In this document: positions 61,300 to 64,000 of the stretch, piece after piece | How the letters are laid out: each line of letters begins with the position of its first letter | Numbering within the stretch: the stretch's first letter is position 1 | Assembly: GCA_000024525.1 (NCBI GenBank) | Contig: CP001769.1 | Coordinates: 7,969,001-8,033,000 of the forward strand | DNA length: 64,000 nucleotides | Source of the DNA: Spirosoma linguale DSM 74 | Lineage (GTDB): Bacteria; Bacteroidota; Bacteroidia; Cytophagales; Spirosomataceae | Direction: 5' to 3' | Translations under genes and position numbers: made by a program | Notes under the pieces: model-generated | The model's input: only the letters and a program-made list of their open reading frames with translations | Told to the model about the DNA's origin: nothing | Database searches by the model: none

Positions 61300-61842
61300 A
61301 TGAACAGCACCTATCCTCTTGAATCCATCCTTGGCAGCGTCATTCAGGGCGACCAGGCTGCATTTGCAAAACTCTACCGGCATTACCGTTTGCCAGCCCT
61401 CAAATTCTGCCTGTATCTGGTAAAGGACCAGGAGGAGGCCGAGAATATGATTCATGACGTATTCATAAAAATCTGGGAGCGACGTGCCCAAATTAATCCA
61501 GGGCTGAACTTCAATTCCTATTTATTTACCTGCCTTCGAAATATGGCGTTCGATTACCTGAAGCAGGTTGAAAAAAGCCAGCTCCTCCGGCAACGCTATA
61601 TGGAACAGATGCAGAGCGTTCCGGAAGAGCCCGACGATCAGGAAGCCCGCCTTCAGCAGCTCGAAGTAGCGATCAGCTCGCTTTCCGAAAAGCGAAAGAT
61701 GATTTTACTCCTGAATGTAGAGGGCGGTAAGTCGTATCAGGAGATTGCCGAAATGCTGCGTATTTCAAAAAACACCGTTAAAAATCAGCTAGTAAAAGCA
61801 AAACAGCTCCTGCGCGAAAAGCTCGATTTCGCGATCTCTTAA
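61300..61842 (+). CDS. ECF sigma-70 factor
   Basis: This 180-residue extracytoplasmic-function sigma factor has region 2 (about 20-90: FAKLYRHYRLPALKFCLYLVKDQEEAENMIHDVFIKIWERRAQINPGLNFNSYLFTCLRNMAFDYL) and region 4 (about 122-172: LPEKRKMI-like SLSEKRKMILLLNVEGGKSYQEIAEMLRISKNTVKNQLVKAKQLL). Such factors in Bacteroidota are usually paired with a full-length FecR anti-sigma and an STN-containing SusC. Here the next genes are a 65-residue FecR-like fragment and a SusC whose visible N-terminus has no STN domain. Confidence 0.95.
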   Translation: MNSTYPLESILGSVIQGDQAAFAKLYRHYRLPALKFCLYLVKDQEEAENMIHDVFIKIWERRAQINPGLNFNSYLFTCLRNMAFDYLKQVEKSQLLRQRYMEQMQSVPEEPDDQEARLQQLEVAISSLSEKRKMILLLNVEGGKSYQEIAEMLRISKNTVKNQLVKAKQLLREKLDFAIS

Positions 61843-62023
61843 ATACCTATATAGGTACCCGGTTCATATTTAATGTAGCATCCTGCTGTCCCCTACATCA
61901 TTAATACCTTGAAGTAGCAAGTACTGGTTGTTCCCTGCTCGTTGAAAAAATAAGTGGCTTACGGATAGTCCTTTATATGATGTTGCCAGTAATACAGGCA
62001 AACCAGCTAAAGGTTACGATACA

Positions 62024-62221
62024 ATGTCAACGTCTGACAGTAACTATCTGATCCAACAACTTCTCCGTAACAACCTGACGCGAGCAGAACTGGACGAATT
62101 CCTGGCTGGCCTGCATGATGAAGACGCTGTCCGGGTGTATTCGGAGGTACTGCAAACCTTCTTTACGGCCTTATTAGATCAACACGACCACCAGACTGAA
62201 CCGAATAAGCAACCGGAGTAA
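62024..62221 (+). CDS. 65-residue protein resembling the FecR N-terminal segment
   Basis: This acidic, helical 65-residue protein (ATG 62024) has the sequence pattern 'LIQQLLRNNLTRAELDEFLAGL' followed by 'EVLQTFFTALL', like the cytoplasmic sigma-binding N-terminus of Bacteroidota FecR proteins, and then stops before any membrane helix. There is no membrane segment or periplasmic domain downstream in any frame before the next gene. It may be a truncated anti-sigma factor or a small soluble regulator of the sigma factor encoded 182 bp upstream. Confidence 0.55.
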   Translation: MSTSDSNYLIQQLLRNNLTRAELDEFLAGLHDEDAVRVYSEVLQTFFTALLDQHDHQTEPNKQPE

Positions 62222-62301
62222 GAAACCCCCGCTAACTCGATACCTGTGCCAAAACCGTTATTAATCCTTTGTATTTACTGACTATTTATAACTGAACACG
62301 C

Positions 62302-64000
62302 ATGAAACCACTTTCTACATTTCAGCTGATTCTGAGGAAAACGCTGGCCATCGCTCTGCTGATGGGGGTTTGCGCTGTGCATGCACTGGCCAACGGACCA
62401 GCTAAGAGCAAACCGGCCCGAATGATCACCGGAAACGTTACCCTGGGCGTGAACAACCAGGCTGTGGCGGGCGTCAATGTGCTGGTAAAAGGCACCCAGC
62501 TCGGAACCGTGACCGACCAGCGGGGCAATTACGCAATTACCGTAAATGCCGATAATGCGGTGCTCGTTTATTCGTTCATCGGCTACAAAACCCAGGAGAT
62601 TACCGTCGGCAATCGGTCGGTCATTGATGTGGCGCTGGTCGAGAACAACGAAGTGCTGGGCGAAGTAGTCGTTACGGCGCTGGGTATCAAGCGTGAAGCC
62701 CGCTCGCTGGGGTATGCCGTGGGCGAGGTGCAGGGCAAAGACCTTAGCCGGGTAGCGCAGGAAAACGTGCTTAACTCACTGGCCGGTCGCGTGCCGGGCG
62801 TACAGATCAGCTCAACGGGACCGTCGGGCTCGTCGGTGAGCATGATTATTCGCGGGGCTAAATCCCTCAATACCGACAACCAGCCGCTGTTTGTTGTGGA
62901 TGGGGTTCCAGTGGCCAACTCCCTCAACAACGTCAGCCAGATTGGTAACGATAACCGCGTCGATTACGGAAACGCTATTTCCGACATCAACCCCGACGAT
63001 GTGGAGAACATATCCATCCTGAAAGGTCCCAGCGCGGCTGCCCTGTACGGCTCTCGGGCGGCTAACGGCGTGGTGCTGATCACGACCAAGAGTGGTTCTA
63101 AATCGCAGAAGATGACCGTATCGGTTACGTCGAATACCGTTTTTGACCAGCCTTACAAGTACCTGAAAATGAGTTCCAAATTTGCTACCGGTATCCTGCC
63201 GTTTACGCCGGAAAACAACCCCTATCCGGGCGGGATCCTGCAAATCGACGAGAGTTCGTCGGGGGGCGTTGGCCCCGAACTGGACAAAGGCTATAACGCC
63301 ATCCAGTGGAACAGCCCCATAGGTCCCGATGGTAAGAAAATTCCCACACCCCTGGTGTCGCACCCCAACAACATTCGGGATTTCGTTCGAACCGGCATTA
63401 CCAGCACCAACGGGGTGTCTATTTCCAATAACTCGGAGAAGGTTACCTACCGACTGTCGTATTCCAACATGAGCAGCCGGGGTATTGTGCCTAACTCCGA
63501 TCTATTCAAGAATACGCTGGCGATCAACACATCGGTGCGTGTCAATGATAAACTGACGCTGAGCACAAACCTCGACTTCAGCCGCAACAACTCCAACAAC
63601 CGGCCCGCCGGTGAGCGGGGCACCAACCCACTGCAATGGGCATATGCCGTTGGTCCCCACATCGACATCAATGACCTCCGGGATTACTGGGTGCCTGGCA
63701 AAGAAGGGCTGCAGCAGAAGTCGCAAAGCATTGGCAACTACAATAACCCCTACTTCCTGGCCTACGAGGTCAACAACAGCTACGTACGCGACCGGGTGTT
63801 TGGTAACCTCAAAGCCGAATGGCAGCTTACACCCGACATTAAGCTGATGGGCCGCTACGCACTCGATACCTACTCAGAGCAGCGGGAAACCAAGATTGCC
63901 AAGAGCTACACGGGTGAACCCAATGGGGCTTACGGTCTGATCAACCTGAAACGGTACGAACGCAACGCCGACTTCCTGGCTACCTACACCAAGCGAATCA
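62302..64000 (+). CDS. SusC/RagA-family TonB-dependent receptor (3' end outside window)
   Basis: This plus-strand reading frame starts at ATG 62302 and runs off the window (about 566 residues visible). A signal peptide to about residue 32 (GVCAVHALA) is followed directly by the carboxypeptidase-regulatory-like domain (ITGNVTLGVNNQAVAGVNVLVKGTQLGTVTDQRGNY), the GEVVVTALGIKREARSLGYAVGEV linker, the plug (QPLFVVDGVPVANS; ILKGPSAAALYGSRAANGVVLITTKSGS) and the first barrel strands. No STN domain is present, so it cannot signal through a FecR protein in the usual way. Its SusD partner should lie just outside the window. An ECF sigma gene and a FecR-like fragment lie upstream. Confidence 0.93.
   Translation, partial: MKPLSTFQLILRKTLAIALLMGVCAVHALANGPAKSKPARMITGNVTLGVNNQAVAGVNVLVKGTQLGTVTDQRGNYAITVNADNAVLVYSFIGYKTQEITVGNRSVIDVALVENNEVLGEVVVTALGIKREARSLGYAVGEVQGKDLSRVAQENVLNSLAGRVPGVQISSTGPSGSSVSMIIRGAKSLNTDNQPLFVVDGVPVANSLNNVSQIGNDNRVDYGNAISDINPDDVENISILKGPSAAALYGSRAANGVVLITTKSGSKSQKMTVSVTSNTVFDQPYKYLKMSSKFATGILPFTPENNPYPGGILQIDESSSGGVGPELDKGYNAIQWNSPIGPDGKKIPTPLVSHPNNIRDFVRTGITSTNGVSISNNSEKVTYRLSYSNMSSRGIVPNSDLFKNTLAINTSVRVNDKLTLSTNLDFSRNNSNNRPAGERGTNPLQWAYAVGPHIDINDLRDYWVPGKEGLQQKSQSIGNYNNPYFLAYEVNNSYVRDRVFGNLKAEWQLTPDIKLMGRYALDTYSEQRETKIAKSYTGEPNGAYGLINLKRYERNADFLATYTKRI

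Noticed and set aside
1..64000. CRISPR array, tRNA or rRNA genes, insertion sequence or prophage
   Set aside because: No regularly spaced direct repeats, cloverleaf with CCA-type end, rRNA stretch, transposase or phage protein was seen on either strand. The many repeats found are inverted, not CRISPR-like.

Overview
The window comes from a member of the Bacteroidota, most likely Cytophagales and Spirosoma-like (inferred from gene content; no search was run). The signs are SusC/SusD outer-membrane pairs, a FecR/DUF4974 anti-sigma factor, C-terminal type IX secretion (T9SS) sorting domains, LacI/AraC 'XylR-type' regulators, LytS/LytTR two-component genes and promoter boxes of the TAnnTTTG type. 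Coding density is high. Most of the window is moderately GC-rich; about 41.1-44.5 kb and 47.2-48.3 kb are visibly AT-richer. No tRNA, rRNA, transposase, phage gene or CRISPR array was recognised.

Layout. 1-7764: the end of a FecR anti-sigma gene, then a tight four-gene unit of SusC, SusD, a DUF1080 3-keto-glycoside hydrolase-like protein and a Tat-exported Gfo/Idh/MocA oxidoreductase, which looks like an oxidative sugar-cleavage utilisation locus. 8159-12187: a giant secreted propeller protein with a T9SS tail. 12219-17104: three hairpins, a TPP riboswitch, the thiS-thiE-thiG-thiH-thiF operon and a convergent TenI-like gene. 17305-25133: a DegT aminotransferase, a large secreted glycosidase-like protein, a DUF4153 membrane protein and a LytS/LytTR pair. 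25171-35189: an amino-sugar locus with an XylR-type regulator, FHS-like sugar transporter, ROK kinase and GH20 hexosaminidase on the minus strand, and a NagX-like acyltransferase, sodium symporter and NanA-like lyase divergently on the plus strand. 35196-41037: a complete RND efflux system. 41349-44382: an AT-rich run of small lipoproteins, a methyltransferase and a TlpA-like thioredoxin. 44626-49752: a PAS histidine kinase, a divergent AraC regulator, a DUF3494 ice-binding protein and a 47-residue lasso-peptide-like precursor. 49760-60774: seven minus-strand genes (acyltransferase, metallophosphoesterase, glycerophosphodiesterase, 704-residue unknown membrane protein, HpcH/HpaI aldolase and two paralogous propeller plus helical-domain proteins). 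61300-64000: an ECF sigma factor, a 65-residue FecR-like fragment and the start of a second SusC.

The most unusual material is (i) the orphan lasso-type precursor behind the ice-binding protein, (ii) a dense set of long intergenic inverted repeats, including a four-palindrome element with symmetric 28-39-28 bp spacing and a 29-bp hairpin core shared by two distant sites, (iii) the uncharacterised minus-strand cluster at 50-61 kb with its propeller/helical paralogs, and (iv) a pair of mutually reverse-complementary 15-bp palindromes in front of the ECF sigma gene.
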